From a virus: a stretch of DNA of 21,595 nt. The notes beneath the pieces were generated by a model that searched no databases, had not been told where the DNA came from, and was given only the letters and a program-made list of their open reading frames with translations. The position numbers and the translations under genes were made by a program. Positions 1 through 5,893 of this stretch are shown one piece after another; position 1 is the first letter of the stretch, and each line of letters starts with the position of its first letter. Where the stretch lies: the IMG/VR virus record IMGVR_UViG_3300020222_001218, positions 1 through 21,595 of that record. One strand, 5' to 3'.

Positions 1-107
1 TTGCCGCCATTCTTTGCTTTGTTAGCAGTAGCGTTACCCTGATTTTGTTTGGAGTTCTTTTGACCTCCTGTTGAACCTTTTTTGCCCTTATTTGCGGACT
101 TGGCCAT
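1..107 (-). CDS. Small basic Lys/Asn/Gly-rich protein, 3' end outside the window
   Basis: Only the first 35 codons are visible; the gene runs off the left edge. The peptide begins MAKSANKGKKGSTGG and is made almost entirely of Lys, Asn, Gly, Ala, Ser and Gln, so it is highly basic and probably disordered. The start ATG shares one base with the TAA of the preceding membrane-protein gene (TAATG), and an AGGAG stands four bases upstream, so the start is well supported. It is the last visible member of the lysis block. I do not recognise a function; the composition would suit nucleic-acid or phosphate binding, but that is only inference. Confidence 0.7.
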   Translation of the reverse strand, partial: MAKSANKGKKGSTGGQKNSKQNQGNATANKAKNGG

Positions 108-415
108 TACGCTCCTGTGCGAGGTTGGACTTGTCCTTCCTCAAGAGCTTCCACTCTTGACTCAAGGGATGCTTCAGCAACTTCTGCTGCGGGTGGTTCT
201 GGAGGTGCGACTACAAACTCTTGTCTGGGTGCCTCTGGCGCTTTATGTTCTTCATCATCACCTTTCTTCATGGTGTTGATACCGAACGTAGCAGCAGATG
301 CTGTAAACACAGTAGCAATAAAGGTCGGATCCATTTTGGATAGCATACCTGAATAGCTAGCGGTGAGAAGAGCAGCAGACCAACTCAGGATACATATACG
401 AATTAATTGTCCCAT
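107..415 (-). CDS. Two-helix membrane protein, possible holin
   Basis: A 102-residue protein. Two hydrophobic segments lie near the N-terminus (about residues 3-25, from LIRICILSW, and about 29-48, around FIATVFTASAATFGI). A hydrophilic, Pro/Glu-rich, acidic tail with a short predicted coil (SLESRVEALEEG) follows. The gene lies just downstream of a lysozyme and a peptidase in the same transcription unit. Short proteins with two N-terminal helices and a charged tail next to an endolysin are often holins, so holin is the best guess, but no family signature proves it. I start at ATG 415 because an AAGGA lies seven bases upstream; an in-frame ATG at 439 would add eight residues but has no visible ribosome binding site. 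Confidence 0.75.
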   Translation of the reverse strand: MGQLIRICILSWSAALLTASYSGMLSKMDPTFIATVFTASAATFGINTMKKGDDEEHKAPEAPRQEFVVAPPEPPAAEVAEASLESRVEALEEGQVQPRTGA

Positions 416-422
416 AGCATTT

Positions 423-427
423 TCCTT
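423..427 (-). promoter_or_regulatory. Ribosome binding site that sets the start of the holin-like gene
   Basis: AAGGA on the minus strand, seven bases before ATG 415. The alternative in-frame ATG at 439 has no such site, so the shorter protein is preferred. Confidence 0.6.
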
Positions 428-456
428 TTTCTTGTCCATTGTTTTTTATTGTGAGG

Positions 457-1128
457 TTAACTTTTTTTCCAAGCTTCACCTTCTGCTTTTCTTCTACGAG
501 CAAGACCTGCTTCTACATTAGAACCAGGATTACGATAGAGGAATAGCGCATCAGGAACCATGTCCCATTCTTTATTCTTCAAGCGTTTAGTAATAGTATT
601 AAAGTTAGCACCACCGTAGAAACCAGCACCAAGATTATAAGCAAAGCTGAGAAGAGCTCCTCTTTTTCCATCTGACATCTCATTCCAATGTGGTACTTTA
701 CGAAGTGCAGGAAGAAACTCATTCTTGCACTGCTCAATAAGAAGTGCATCCGCTTCTGCCTGTGTTAATGTATCACCCATCTTAAAGTGTGACCCATCTT
801 TTTTGCGAGTTGAACCCCAACCAATAGTAATTGGAAGTCCACCAGTCAGAGGATCAGGATATGCCTTAAGATGACATCCTTCAAACTCTTTGATTAGTTT
901 AATTCCCATTTGTGGGACATCATCACCACCTGTTACAGGAGCTGCAGCAGCGGGTGTGGATGCTGGTGCAGCACTAGTCTTTTTTCCGCGATAGATCTCC
1001 GCCCAATCAATATTATCTTCTAGATACTTGACTGGGAGATTATCTTCCAACCACTGTACTGCTTTGACGTGATTGGGGTTCTTCTCGTCATAAAACTTGA
1101 AGAAGTTATGTAGATCGATTCTTGCCAT
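457..1128 (-). CDS. T4-type lysozyme (GH24 endolysin) with N-terminal module
   Basis: A 223-residue peptidoglycan hydrolase. The C-terminal domain (from about residue 72) carries the GH24 pattern: catalytic Glu83 in KEFEG, Asp92 in AYPDP and Thr101 in TIGWG, matching Glu11, Asp20 and Thr26 of T4 lysozyme. The end RNPGSNVEAGLARRRKAE is typical of phage lysozymes. Residues 4-31 form a separate module (DLHNFFKFYD...AVQWLEDNLP), joined by an Ala/Pro/Ser/Thr-rich linker at about residues 51-68. The same module starts the neighbouring peptidase. There is no signal peptide, so it would need a holin or other route to reach the cell wall. A GGAG lies seven bases before the ATG. Known family role: cutting host peptidoglycan at lysis. 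The module's role is unknown; wall binding or attachment to the virion are both possible. Confidence 0.93.
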   Translation of the reverse strand: MARIDLHNFFKFYDEKNPNHVKAVQWLEDNLPVKYLEDNIDWAEIYRGKKTSAAPASTPAAAAPVTGGDDVPQMGIKLIKEFEGCHLKAYPDPLTGGLPITIGWGSTRKKDGSHFKMGDTLTQAEADALLIEQCKNEFLPALRKVPHWNEMSDGKRGALLSFAYNLGAGFYGGANFNTITKRLKNKEWDMVPDALFLYRNPGSNVEAGLARRRKAEGEAWKKS

Positions 1129-1213
1129 TGTTGTCTCCGAAATACCGTTGATAAAGTTCGTTTGCTTCTACGTGCCTACCATTATTTGTAAGTTCTTTAA
1201 TCACTTTAAGCAT
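1106..1213 (-). CDS. Possible 35-residue protein between peptidase and lysozyme
   Basis: An ATG-started frame fills the otherwise empty gap between the peptidase and lysozyme genes and overlaps the lysozyme start by 23 bases. It begins MLKVIKELTNNGRHVEANEL and ends in a Gly/Asn/Lys-rich tail. The first 25 residues look like one amphipathic helix. The ribosome binding site is weak. Gap position and sensible composition support it, but chance is a real alternative. Confidence 0.35.
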   Translation of the reverse strand: MLKVIKELTNNGRHVEANELYQRYFGDNNGKNRST

Positions 1214-1226
1214 CTTTGCTTTAAAT

Positions 1227-1898
1227 CTAGTCGAAGATTCTGCCCCATCCATCGTTGCCTCCTGGACACCAACGGTGCTTGAGAACTGCTTTGGTGTAAG
1301 TTGTTTTCTTACCGTTAGTCACAGGACCAGTATAGTTATCATTGAGAGAACCATATGGATCATTTACAAAATATCCTTTACCATCTGGTGTCTTACCAAT
1401 CACAACACACATATGCCCACCAGTAGGTGCAGAAAGAGAACCCCTGTGAAGGATACCAATAACAACAGGTTTCCCAGCATCGAGACTTTTATCAACATCA
1501 GCAAAAGAAAGATTGTAACTAAAGTGTGACTTAACTCCATAACCTGCCAGAACTTTCGTCTGTACCGCATGGTCAGTCGTGTCGCCAATCGCAAATACTT
1601 TCTTGACATACTCATCATCGCCTTTGATGCTCCCTGGCTTGAGGAAAGCAAGACACATTGCACATGACGAACTATTGCAAGTTCTATGTGCATCTCTGTA
1701 ATTATCTACTTGGTTAAAGTAAGGAACTGCGAGGACTTCTGGTGTGGGGGGTTTAGTTCTAAAGATTCCAATCCAATCAGTCTCTGCGTCATCTAGGAAT
1801 TGAGCAGGAAGGTTATCCTCTAACCACTGTACTGCTGCTACATGATTCGCATTACCATCATCATAAAATTTAAAAAAGTTATGAAGATCTAGGGTCAT
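1227..1898 (-). CDS. C39-like papain-fold peptidase with the same N-terminal module as the lysozyme
   Basis: A 223-residue protein. Residues 3-31 (DLHNFFKFYD...AVQWLEDNLP) match the start of the downstream lysozyme almost exactly, then a short Pro-rich linker leads to a cysteine-peptidase-like domain. Visible landmarks are PYFNQVDN with a Cys74 (RTCNSSSCAM), His162 in GGHMCVVIG and Asp180 in VNDPYG, the order expected for a C39-like Cys-His-Asp triad. Extra cysteines at 79 and 82 leave some doubt about the nucleophile. In phages such domains may cut cross-link peptides of the cell wall, so it probably acts with the lysozyme. It is the first gene after the late promoter, with the ATG about 24 bases downstream of it. 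Confidence 0.8.
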   Translation of the reverse strand: MTLDLHNFFKFYDDGNANHVAAVQWLEDNLPAQFLDDAETDWIGIFRTKPPTPEVLAVPYFNQVDNYRDAHRTCNSSSCAMCLAFLKPGSIKGDDEYVKKVFAIGDTTDHAVQTKVLAGYGVKSHFSYNLSFADVDKSLDAGKPVVIGILHRGSLSAPTGGHMCVVIGKTPDGKGYFVNDPYGSLNDNYTGPVTNGKKTTYTKAVLKHRWCPGGNDGWGRIFD

Positions 1899-1922
1899 TG
1901 GATATTACTCTAAACACTGGAG

Positions 1923-1930
1923 TATTTATA
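1923..1930 (-). promoter_or_regulatory. T4-like late promoter before the lysis genes
   Basis: The minus strand reads TATAAATA, the exact late-promoter box of T4-like phages, 24 bases before the peptidase ATG. Late timing fits lysis genes. The first base of the box is also the last base of the upstream terminator's T-tract. Confidence 0.75.
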
Positions 1931-1954
1931 AAAAAAACGCCCTTTTGGGCGCTT
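1930..1954 (-). terminator. Intrinsic terminator after the peroxiredoxin gene
   Basis: On the minus strand CGCCC, loop AAAA, GGGCG, followed by eight T. It lies nine bases past the peroxiredoxin stop codon and separates the early-type redox operon from the late lysis genes. Confidence 0.9.
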
Positions 1955-1963
1955 TGATTATCT

Positions 1964-2491
1964 TCAAACAGTGGCACCAACTTTCACATTTGCCGCCACA
2001 TAACTCAATACATTCTCCGGAGTAGTCGCTTCGTAGGGGTCTGTGTCGGCATTGTCCCGTTGCCCATCCTCAACGAATAGTTTTTCGATGACTCCGTTAT
2101 CCACGACCATAGCATAACGCCAAGAGCGATCACCGAAACCAAGGTTAGACTTGCTGACAAGCATACCCATAGAACGTGTGAAATATGCATTACCGTCTGG
2201 AATGAATTTGACTTTCTCAATGTTCTGGTCCTGGGCCCAGGCATTCATCACAAACGCATCATTAACAGAAATGCAGTAAATAGCATCAATACCGAGAGCA
2301 ATAAACTCTTCGCACTTCTCTTCAAATCCAGGCAACTGGTAAGCAGAACAAGTAGGAGTGAATGCACCAGGTAGACTGAAAATAACCACACGCTTGCCAT
2401 CAAAAAGTTCAGCAGAGGTATGTGTTACAAACTCACCGGACTCACGGAATAAAAATTTTACCTGAGGTACTTGATATCCTTCCTTACGCAT
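1964..2491 (-). CDS. Peroxiredoxin, Prx5/PrxII type
   Basis: A 175-residue thiol peroxidase that would reduce hydrogen peroxide and organic peroxides in the host cytoplasm. The active site PGAFTPTC places the peroxidatic cysteine at 48. A second cysteine at 73 gives a spacing of 25, as in the intramolecular two-cysteine PrxII enzymes, and Cys60 is an extra one. The chain length is slightly above the usual 160 of the family. I start at ATG 2491 because a GGAGG lies five bases upstream; ATGs at 2509 and 2503 are in frame but lie inside or at the end of the preceding hli gene. It is the last gene of an operon with two hli genes, which points to protection of the photosynthetic machinery during infection. 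Confidence 0.92.
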   Translation of the reverse strand: MRKEGYQVPQVKFLFRESGEFVTHTSAELFDGKRVVIFSLPGAFTPTCSAYQLPGFEEKCEEFIALGIDAIYCISVNDAFVMNAWAQDQNIEKVKFIPDGNAYFTRSMGMLVSKSNLGFGDRSWRYAMVVDNGVIEKLFVEDGQRDNADTDPYEATTPENVLSYVAANVKVGATV

Positions 2492-2496
2492 CTTAA

Positions 2497-2501
2497 CCTC
2501 C
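2497..2501 (-). promoter_or_regulatory. Strong ribosome binding site that sets the peroxiredoxin start
   Basis: GGAGG on the minus strand, five bases before ATG 2491. It sits next to the hli stop codon, so the longer peroxiredoxin starts within hli are unlikely. Confidence 0.75.
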
Positions 2502-2502
2502 A

Positions 2503-2622
2503 TCACCATACGCCAGGAATCACCTGACCAGTCAGGGAATAAGATACGACCGCCGCAACGAATCCAAGCATTGCAAGGCGTGAGTTGAGGACTTCTGCCT
2601 CAGGGGTAAATCCGAATTTCAT
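2503..2622 (-). CDS. hli: High-light-inducible protein, 39 residues
   Basis: A very short Hli protein. It begins MKFGFTPEAEVLNSRLAMLG, which contains the chlorophyll-binding signature ExxNxRxAMxG (Glu10, Asn13, Arg15, Met18), followed by one membrane helix and the end TGQVIPGVW. Proteins of this family bind chlorophyll and carotenoid in the thylakoid membrane and protect photosystem assembly under light stress. An AAGGAG lies seven bases before the ATG, and the start overlaps the preceding gene's stop (ATGA). The peroxiredoxin gene begins 11 bases downstream. It is easily missed by gene callers because of its length, but the signature makes it secure. Confidence 0.93.
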   Translation of the reverse strand: MKFGFTPEAEVLNSRLAMLGFVAAVVSYSLTGQVIPGVW

Positions 2623-2912
2623 TTTGTTTCTCCTTGATAGGGGTGTTGTTGTTTGAGTTCAGGATTAGGTTGGGAAAAAACCATCGGGCTTCTGGTCTTG
2701 TTTTTGATAACGATGAAAGCATCGTTCTGATAAGTCACAGTTCCACATGGTTTTGCCCACTTGGGATTAGCATCTGGATGAGTAGCAGTTCCTGTTACTG
2801 CTGTACCACCGATTTCTACAGAGAGTTCATCGTTAACATCCCATCCAAGGTTTTGAAGAGCAAGAGCAAATTGTCCAAGCATATCAGAGGTGTGAATGGG
2901 TCTGGGTGACAT
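2619..2912 (-). CDS. Hypothetical protein between the two hli genes
   Basis: A 97-residue soluble protein of unknown function, starting MSPRPIHTSDMLGQFALALQ. The middle (VEIGGTAVTGTATHPDA and VTYQNDAFIVI) looks like beta strands, and the tail is Pro/Gln-rich. There are no membrane segments and only one cysteine. Two starts compete: ATG 2912 has a GAGG eight bases upstream, while ATG 2945 would add eleven residues and shares one base with the stop of the preceding 28-residue gene (TGATG). I chose the one with the binding site. Its stop overlaps the next hli start by four bases, so the two are probably translated together; a role in photoprotection is only inferred from context. Confidence 0.75.
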   Translation of the reverse strand: MSPRPIHTSDMLGQFALALQNLGWDVNDELSVEIGGTAVTGTATHPDANPKWAKPCGTVTYQNDAFIVIKNKTRSPMVFSQPNPELKQQHPYQGETK

Positions 2913-2944
2913 CACTCTTTCCTCTGGTTCAAGATTGCCAATCA

Positions 2945-3031
2945 TCAATAAGTCTCAGAGAGTTGATCTACAGCATAACCCAGGATTGCAAAAAATGCAA
3001 CCGTGGTGATGGTAAAAATTGTTTCAGTCAT
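2945..3031 (-). CDS. 28-residue single-helix membrane protein
   Basis: The peptide is one hydrophobic helix (IFTITTVAFFAILGYAV) with short polar ends (MTET at the start, DQLSETY at the end). The ATG has AGAGG six bases upstream, and the stop shares a base with a possible start of the next gene. It sits between two hli genes. Size and shape resemble the tiny subunits of photosystems, but I see no match to a named one, so the function is unknown. Confidence 0.6.
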   Translation of the reverse strand: MTETIFTITTVAFFAILGYAVDQLSETY

Positions 3032-3063
3032 CAGTAACCTCTTGTTTGATTGGTTGTAGATCT

Positions 3064-3258
3064 TCAGAAGATTCCGAAGAAGAACTTGTCAGTGAGAGCA
3101 TAAGAAATGAACCCAGCAATAATACCGACCATAGCCCAGCGTCCATTAACTTTCTCCTTTACTTGATTGGGGGAATCCATACCGTAGTTTTCGTAATACA
3201 TGGTAGGCTCTGTTGCCCACATGTTTTGTTGACCACGCTCATTAGTTGTTACAGTCAT
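3064..3258 (-). CDS. hli: High-light-inducible protein, 64 residues
   Basis: The C-terminal half carries the Hli signature EKVNGRWAMVG (ExxNGRxAMxG) and one membrane helix ending ALTDKFFFGIF. The N-terminal 30 residues are polar, with several Tyr and Met, and probably lie outside the membrane. Family role: binding chlorophyll and protecting the photosynthetic apparatus; cyanophages carry such genes to keep host photosynthesis running. I start at ATG 3258, since the upstream extension to 3318 would run through the promoter and terminator stem. No clear Shine-Dalgarno is seen. It is the first gene after a perfect sigma70 promoter, with about 20 untranslated bases. Confidence 0.93.
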   Translation of the reverse strand: MTVTTNERGQQNMWATEPTMYYENYGMDSPNQVKEKVNGRWAMVGIIAGFISYALTDKFFFGIF

Positions 3259-3285
3259 TGTAGTTTTGTAAAGAACTATTACACA

Positions 3286-3314
3286 ATTATATAGGAAAAA
3301 GAAAGGGGTGTCAA
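3286..3314 (-). promoter_or_regulatory. Perfect sigma70 promoter for the hli/peroxiredoxin operon
   Basis: On the minus strand TTGACA (3309-3314), 17-base spacer, TATAAT (3286-3291). Both hexamers are exact consensus. The -35 box lies inside the terminator hairpin of the preceding gene. Confidence 0.88.
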
Positions 3315-3323
3315 GCACCCCTT
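3297..3323 (-). terminator. Intrinsic terminator after the 3362-3565 gene, shared with a promoter
   Basis: Minus strand: stem AAGGGGTG / CACCCCTT with loop CTTGA, then TTCTTTTT. The loop and right arm hold the TTGACA of the next promoter, so one stretch of DNA ends one unit and starts another. Confidence 0.85.
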
Positions 3324-3361
3324 GTAGTCATTTATACTTATTTTGTCAGGATTCCCGCAAA

Positions 3362-3565
3362 TTAATTTTCATTCTTCTGGTATTCTAATTTGACCCAATT
3401 TACCAAAGCATATGATTCAGTTAGTTCTGATTTATATTCTTGATAATCAGGATCATCTAACATATCTTCTTTTTCTAGAAACTCAACTTCACTAGAAAGG
3501 AAATCAATGTAGTGATTAATAGCGGTAATAGCAAGTTGCCGATCCCGCTGAGATAAAAGAGACAT
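3362..3565 (-). CDS. Hypothetical 67-residue acidic helical protein
   Basis: Starts MSLLSQRDRQLAITAINHYI and is rich in Glu, Asp and Leu, with no Cys. It looks like two helices (about residues 5-32 and 40-62) and is soluble. The start is fixed by GGGAGG four to five bases before ATG 3565; the longer frame from 3616 crosses a terminator and promoter. It is a single-gene unit: promoter 3588-3616 in front, terminator 3297-3323 behind. Early-type expression is implied by the promoter. I do not recognise a family. Confidence 0.8.
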   Translation of the reverse strand: MSLLSQRDRQLAITAINHYIDFLSSEVEFLEKEDMLDDPDYQEYKSELTESYALVNWVKLEYQKNEN

Positions 3566-3587
3566 ATTACCTCCCAACTCAATATGT

Positions 3588-3616
3588 ATAATACTAAAAA
3601 AGGGGTTGTTTGTCAA
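3588..3616 (-). promoter_or_regulatory. Sigma70 promoter for the 67-residue protein
   Basis: Minus strand TTGACA (3611-3616), 17-base spacer, TATTAT (3588-3593), with the predicted start about 16 bases before the ATG. The -35 box is in the loop and right arm of the preceding terminator; the terminator's T-run forms part of the spacer. Confidence 0.85.
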
Positions 3617-3620
3617 CCCC
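3595..3620 (-). terminator. Intrinsic terminator after the outer-membrane-like gene
   Basis: Minus strand GGGGTTG / CAACCCC with a five-base loop (ACAAA), followed by T6. It starts 25 bases past the stop at 3646 and overlaps the next promoter. Confidence 0.88.
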
Positions 3621-3645
3621 CATCTATTACCTTATGAGTGAGTTA

Positions 3646-4023
3646 TCAGAACGAGTAACGAACTTTTAGTTCACCACCAAGGTCAAAGACTTCGCTAGTG
3701 TTACCATACTCACCAGAAATTTTAGCATTGACGCTAACACGTTCGGATGCTTTCACTTTTACACCAACTTCACCAACGGCAACGGTTTCACCAGTGGTGG
3801 TGGTTGCACCTTTGGTCCACTCATAACCAGGACCGATTTCACCAAAGACAGTTACATTAGGAGCAACTTTCTCTTCATAACCAACACGAAGTTCAGTTTG
3901 GGAACCTTTGTAGGTGCCATCAGAAAGAGCACCAGTAGTCTTGCTTTCAACATAAGGGCCAGCAAATGCAGCCGAAGCAAGGAAAGGAGTTGCAGCAACA
4001 GCTGCGATTGCGGATTTAAACAT
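3646..4023 (-). CDS. Secreted small outer-membrane-type beta protein
   Basis: A 125-residue precursor. The start is a classic Sec signal peptide (MFKSA, hydrophobic core, cleavage expected after ASAAFA at about residue 21). The mature part is about 104 residues of alternating polar and hydrophobic strands (for example VTVFGEIGPGYEW and GELKVRYSF). It ends in Phe with alternating aromatic and hydrophobic residues, as in the C-terminal beta-signal that BAM recognises in outer-membrane proteins. That suggests insertion in the host outer membrane, though the chain is short for a full eight-strand barrel. AGAGGT lies seven bases before the ATG. It has its own promoter, a structured leader of about 110 bases and its own terminator. 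Possible roles are receptor masking or nutrient uptake; none is proven. Confidence 0.8.
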   Translation of the reverse strand: MFKSAIAAVAATPFLASAAFAGPYVESKTTGALSDGTYKGSQTELRVGYEEKVAPNVTVFGEIGPGYEWTKGATTTTGETVAVGEVGVKVKASERVSVNAKISGEYGNTSEVFDLGGELKVRYSF

Positions 4024-4043
4024 AATTATACCTCTAAGTTTCT

Positions 4044-4086
4044 CGCAGAGTAATACCTGCGGATGGAAGGAGTTTCGACAAACTCC
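4044..4086 (-). other. Two hairpins in the long leader of the outer-membrane-like gene
   Basis: The leader between the promoter and ATG 4023 is about 110 bases and holds no gene. On the RNA, GGAGTTT / AAACTCC closes a four-base loop (4069-4086) and CGCAG / CTGCG closes an eight-base loop (4044-4061). A weaker CTCT / AGAG pairing further down would involve the ribosome binding site. No known riboswitch is recognised. Confidence 0.5.
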
Positions 4087-4131
4087 GTGTTCAGTGAGTC
4101 AACGAGTAATTGAGGTCTCATCACCTGAATG

Positions 4132-4139
4132 TATTTATT
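4132..4139 (-). promoter_or_regulatory. Possible late promoter box before the outer-membrane-like gene
   Basis: The minus strand reads AATAAATA, one base from TATAAATA. It overlaps the -10 of the sigma70 promoter, which might allow both early and late expression. Confidence 0.35.
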
Positions 4140-4165
4140 GTAACACAAACCTGGGATCACGTCAA
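4137..4165 (-). promoter_or_regulatory. Sigma70-type promoter for the outer-membrane-like gene
   Basis: Minus strand TTGACG (4160-4165), 17-base spacer, TACAAT (4137-4142). The -35 overlaps the stop codon of the last glycosylation gene. No strong terminator separates that operon from this promoter. Confidence 0.7.
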
Positions 4166-4956
4166 GCCCCTTGTGGATGACTCGGTTCGGTTATCCGACT
4201 AAGATAAGGATCATAATTCATATACTCTCGAATATCCACATTAGCTCCATTTTGTTGCCAATAATTTGCCTGAGCTGCATGATTACCTCTATGAAAAGCA
4301 TCAATATGATCTGGATGTATAGAAGATCCCAATTCAATTTGATAAAGAAGAATTGGAATTGAATATGTATTCCCAGAATTATAAATCAAATCATCAGCAA
4401 CTGGTCTAGGCTTGACTCCATTATCTAAACGATACTTATTATCTTTAATATGAAACTTTAACAATTTTTCTGCATGGTGGCGATTAATTAAGTAACACGC
4501 AGTAGAAAAATCATTAACAAATCTTTTATGAAGTTTAACATGAATGTCACCAGTACAAATAATTGCAATCTGAACAACATCCCAATCATATGGTATTTGG
4601 GAGTAAAAGTCTTGCCAAGTAAAGTTCCAATAATGAACTGGATCTAAGCTACAATCATCCTCCATAATAATTGCATACGGACTGTCGGAAGTTTCATACC
4701 AATGCTTAATTGCTTTAAGATGTGAAGTAACACACCCAATTTCGCCCGAAGTCATCATATCAGGATATTTTCCTTTGATGATGTCACTCAGATCATCTTC
4801 ACGACCATCATAAGCAGAGATGCGAGTATAATTCTCAACTTCCCAATACTTAAACTGATCTTCCATGTATTGCTTTCTATCAAGTTGCCCATCAAGATTC
4901 AAATAATAAATGGGACCAATATTTGCAAGTTTATATGTTGATTTATTTTTGTCCAT
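4162..4956 (-). CDS. Glycosyltransferase family 25 (LPS type)
   Basis: A 264-residue enzyme with GT25 marks: IYYLNLDGQLDRK near the start, GEIGCVTSHLKAIKHW at about 71-86 and the metal/nucleotide-binding IIMEDD at about 96-101. GT25 enzymes, such as LPS galactosyltransferases, add sugars, often galactose, to lipooligosaccharide; the donor here cannot be told from sequence. I start at ATG 4956, which overlaps the preceding gene by 14 bases; the frame extends to a TTG at 4971 without support. It is the last of the seventeen-gene operon. Confidence 0.85.
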   Translation of the reverse strand: MDKNKSTYKLANIGPIYYLNLDGQLDRKQYMEDQFKYWEVENYTRISAYDGREDDLSDIIKGKYPDMMTSGEIGCVTSHLKAIKHWYETSDSPYAIIMEDDCSLDPVHYWNFTWQDFYSQIPYDWDVVQIAIICTGDIHVKLHKRFVNDFSTACYLINRHHAEKLLKFHIKDNKYRLDNGVKPRPVADDLIYNSGNTYSIPILLYQIELGSSIHPDHIDAFHRGNHAAQANYWQQNGANVDIREYMNYDPYLSRITEPSHPQGA

Positions 4957-5893
4957 TGATAATAGATTCAATACTTGGTAGATAATGAGTTTTTAAAATT
5001 TCAGTCCAGTTAAACTGTTTTGAATATTCTAGTATTTCTTTTCTATTTTGTATAGAGTAGTTTCGATTTTCAATAATTTTCCTTTCAACATATTCTATAT
5101 CATTAATTCTGTTTTCGGGAATGATTGTAATAAAATCTTTGAATTCGTCAAGATTTGCTTTACCCCACTCACATACAACTACACCTAAACCGGCAGAAAG
5201 TGCTTCCATGCAAACTAATGGATGTGCTTCTCCATCCGAAAGAAGAACAAGATTACCATAATCAGTCAGTTCATTATAAAGAGTTGGTTTATCCCATTCA
5301 CCCAAATAATTTCCATTTGTATTAAATCTTTGATCAACATTATTACCAGCAAACCATAAGCTAGAAATTCCTTGGAACATAAATTGACGCTTTCTATAAT
5401 CAATTTTTGCTAGGTAAATTGAACGATCACTAAATTTTGGTTCATTAGTATACCTGAAAAGAGAATTATTAACACCATTTGGAGTTAGATAAAGTTTATC
5501 CTCAGGAATATTCATTAAGACTTTATAAACATTCTTAATTCCATCAGACAAACAAAAAACATTTGGTCTAATCTGAGCAAAAGCATTAGCAATATTTGCA
5601 TATCCTCCAAACATTTCAGGTCTTTCTAGATAACCAAAGTGACTTGTAATTGCTTTGGGATATTGAATATAAGAATATACTCCAATAAAGTCATCATAAT
5701 GAACATGAACAAAATCCGGTTTGAAATTATTAATCTCAGAAATAATTTGTGATGGATTTTGAGTGTTGACAATCTGAACTTCATGCCCAAGTTCTTCAAG
5801 AGCACACTTAGTATCCCACACTAAGATCTCAACTGCGCCCCAACCAGTTGGAGGAATTGGCATGATTCCAGGACCGACTAATGTAATTTTCAT
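4943..5893 (-). CDS. GT4-type glycosyltransferase (GT-B fold)
   Basis: A 316-residue retaining glycosyltransferase. The N-terminal Rossmann domain begins MKITLVGPGIMPIPPTGWG, with the GG-like loop that faces the acceptor. The C-terminal domain has SDGEAHPLVCMEAL, giving the E-x7-E pair (Glu222, Glu230) that binds the nucleotide sugar in GT4. FVHVHYDD and LTPNGVN are also typical of the family. The acceptor and donor are unknown. Its ATG overlaps the preceding gene's stop (ATGA), so translation is probably coupled. Confidence 0.88.
   Translation of the reverse strand: MKITLVGPGIMPIPPTGWGAVEILVWDTKCALEELGHEVQIVNTQNPSQIISEINNFKPDFVHVHYDDFIGVYSYIQYPKAITSHFGYLERPEMFGGYANIANAFAQIRPNVFCLSDGIKNVYKVLMNIPEDKLYLTPNGVNNSLFRYTNEPKFSDRSIYLAKIDYRKRQFMFQGISSLWFAGNNVDQRFNTNGNYLGEWDKPTLYNELTDYGNLVLLSDGEAHPLVCMEALSAGLGVVVCEWGKANLDEFKDFITIIPENRINDIEYVERKIIENRNYSIQNRKEILEYSKQFNWTEILKTHYLPSIESIINGQK

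Noticed and set aside
2492-2509. Longer peroxiredoxin start at ATG 2509
   Set aside because: It lies inside the hli gene; the GGAGG at 2497-2501 points clearly to ATG 2491.
3331-3338. TATAAATG on the minus strand resembling a late promoter
   Set aside because: The last base differs from the late box, and it lies just before a terminator with no gene to drive except through that terminator.
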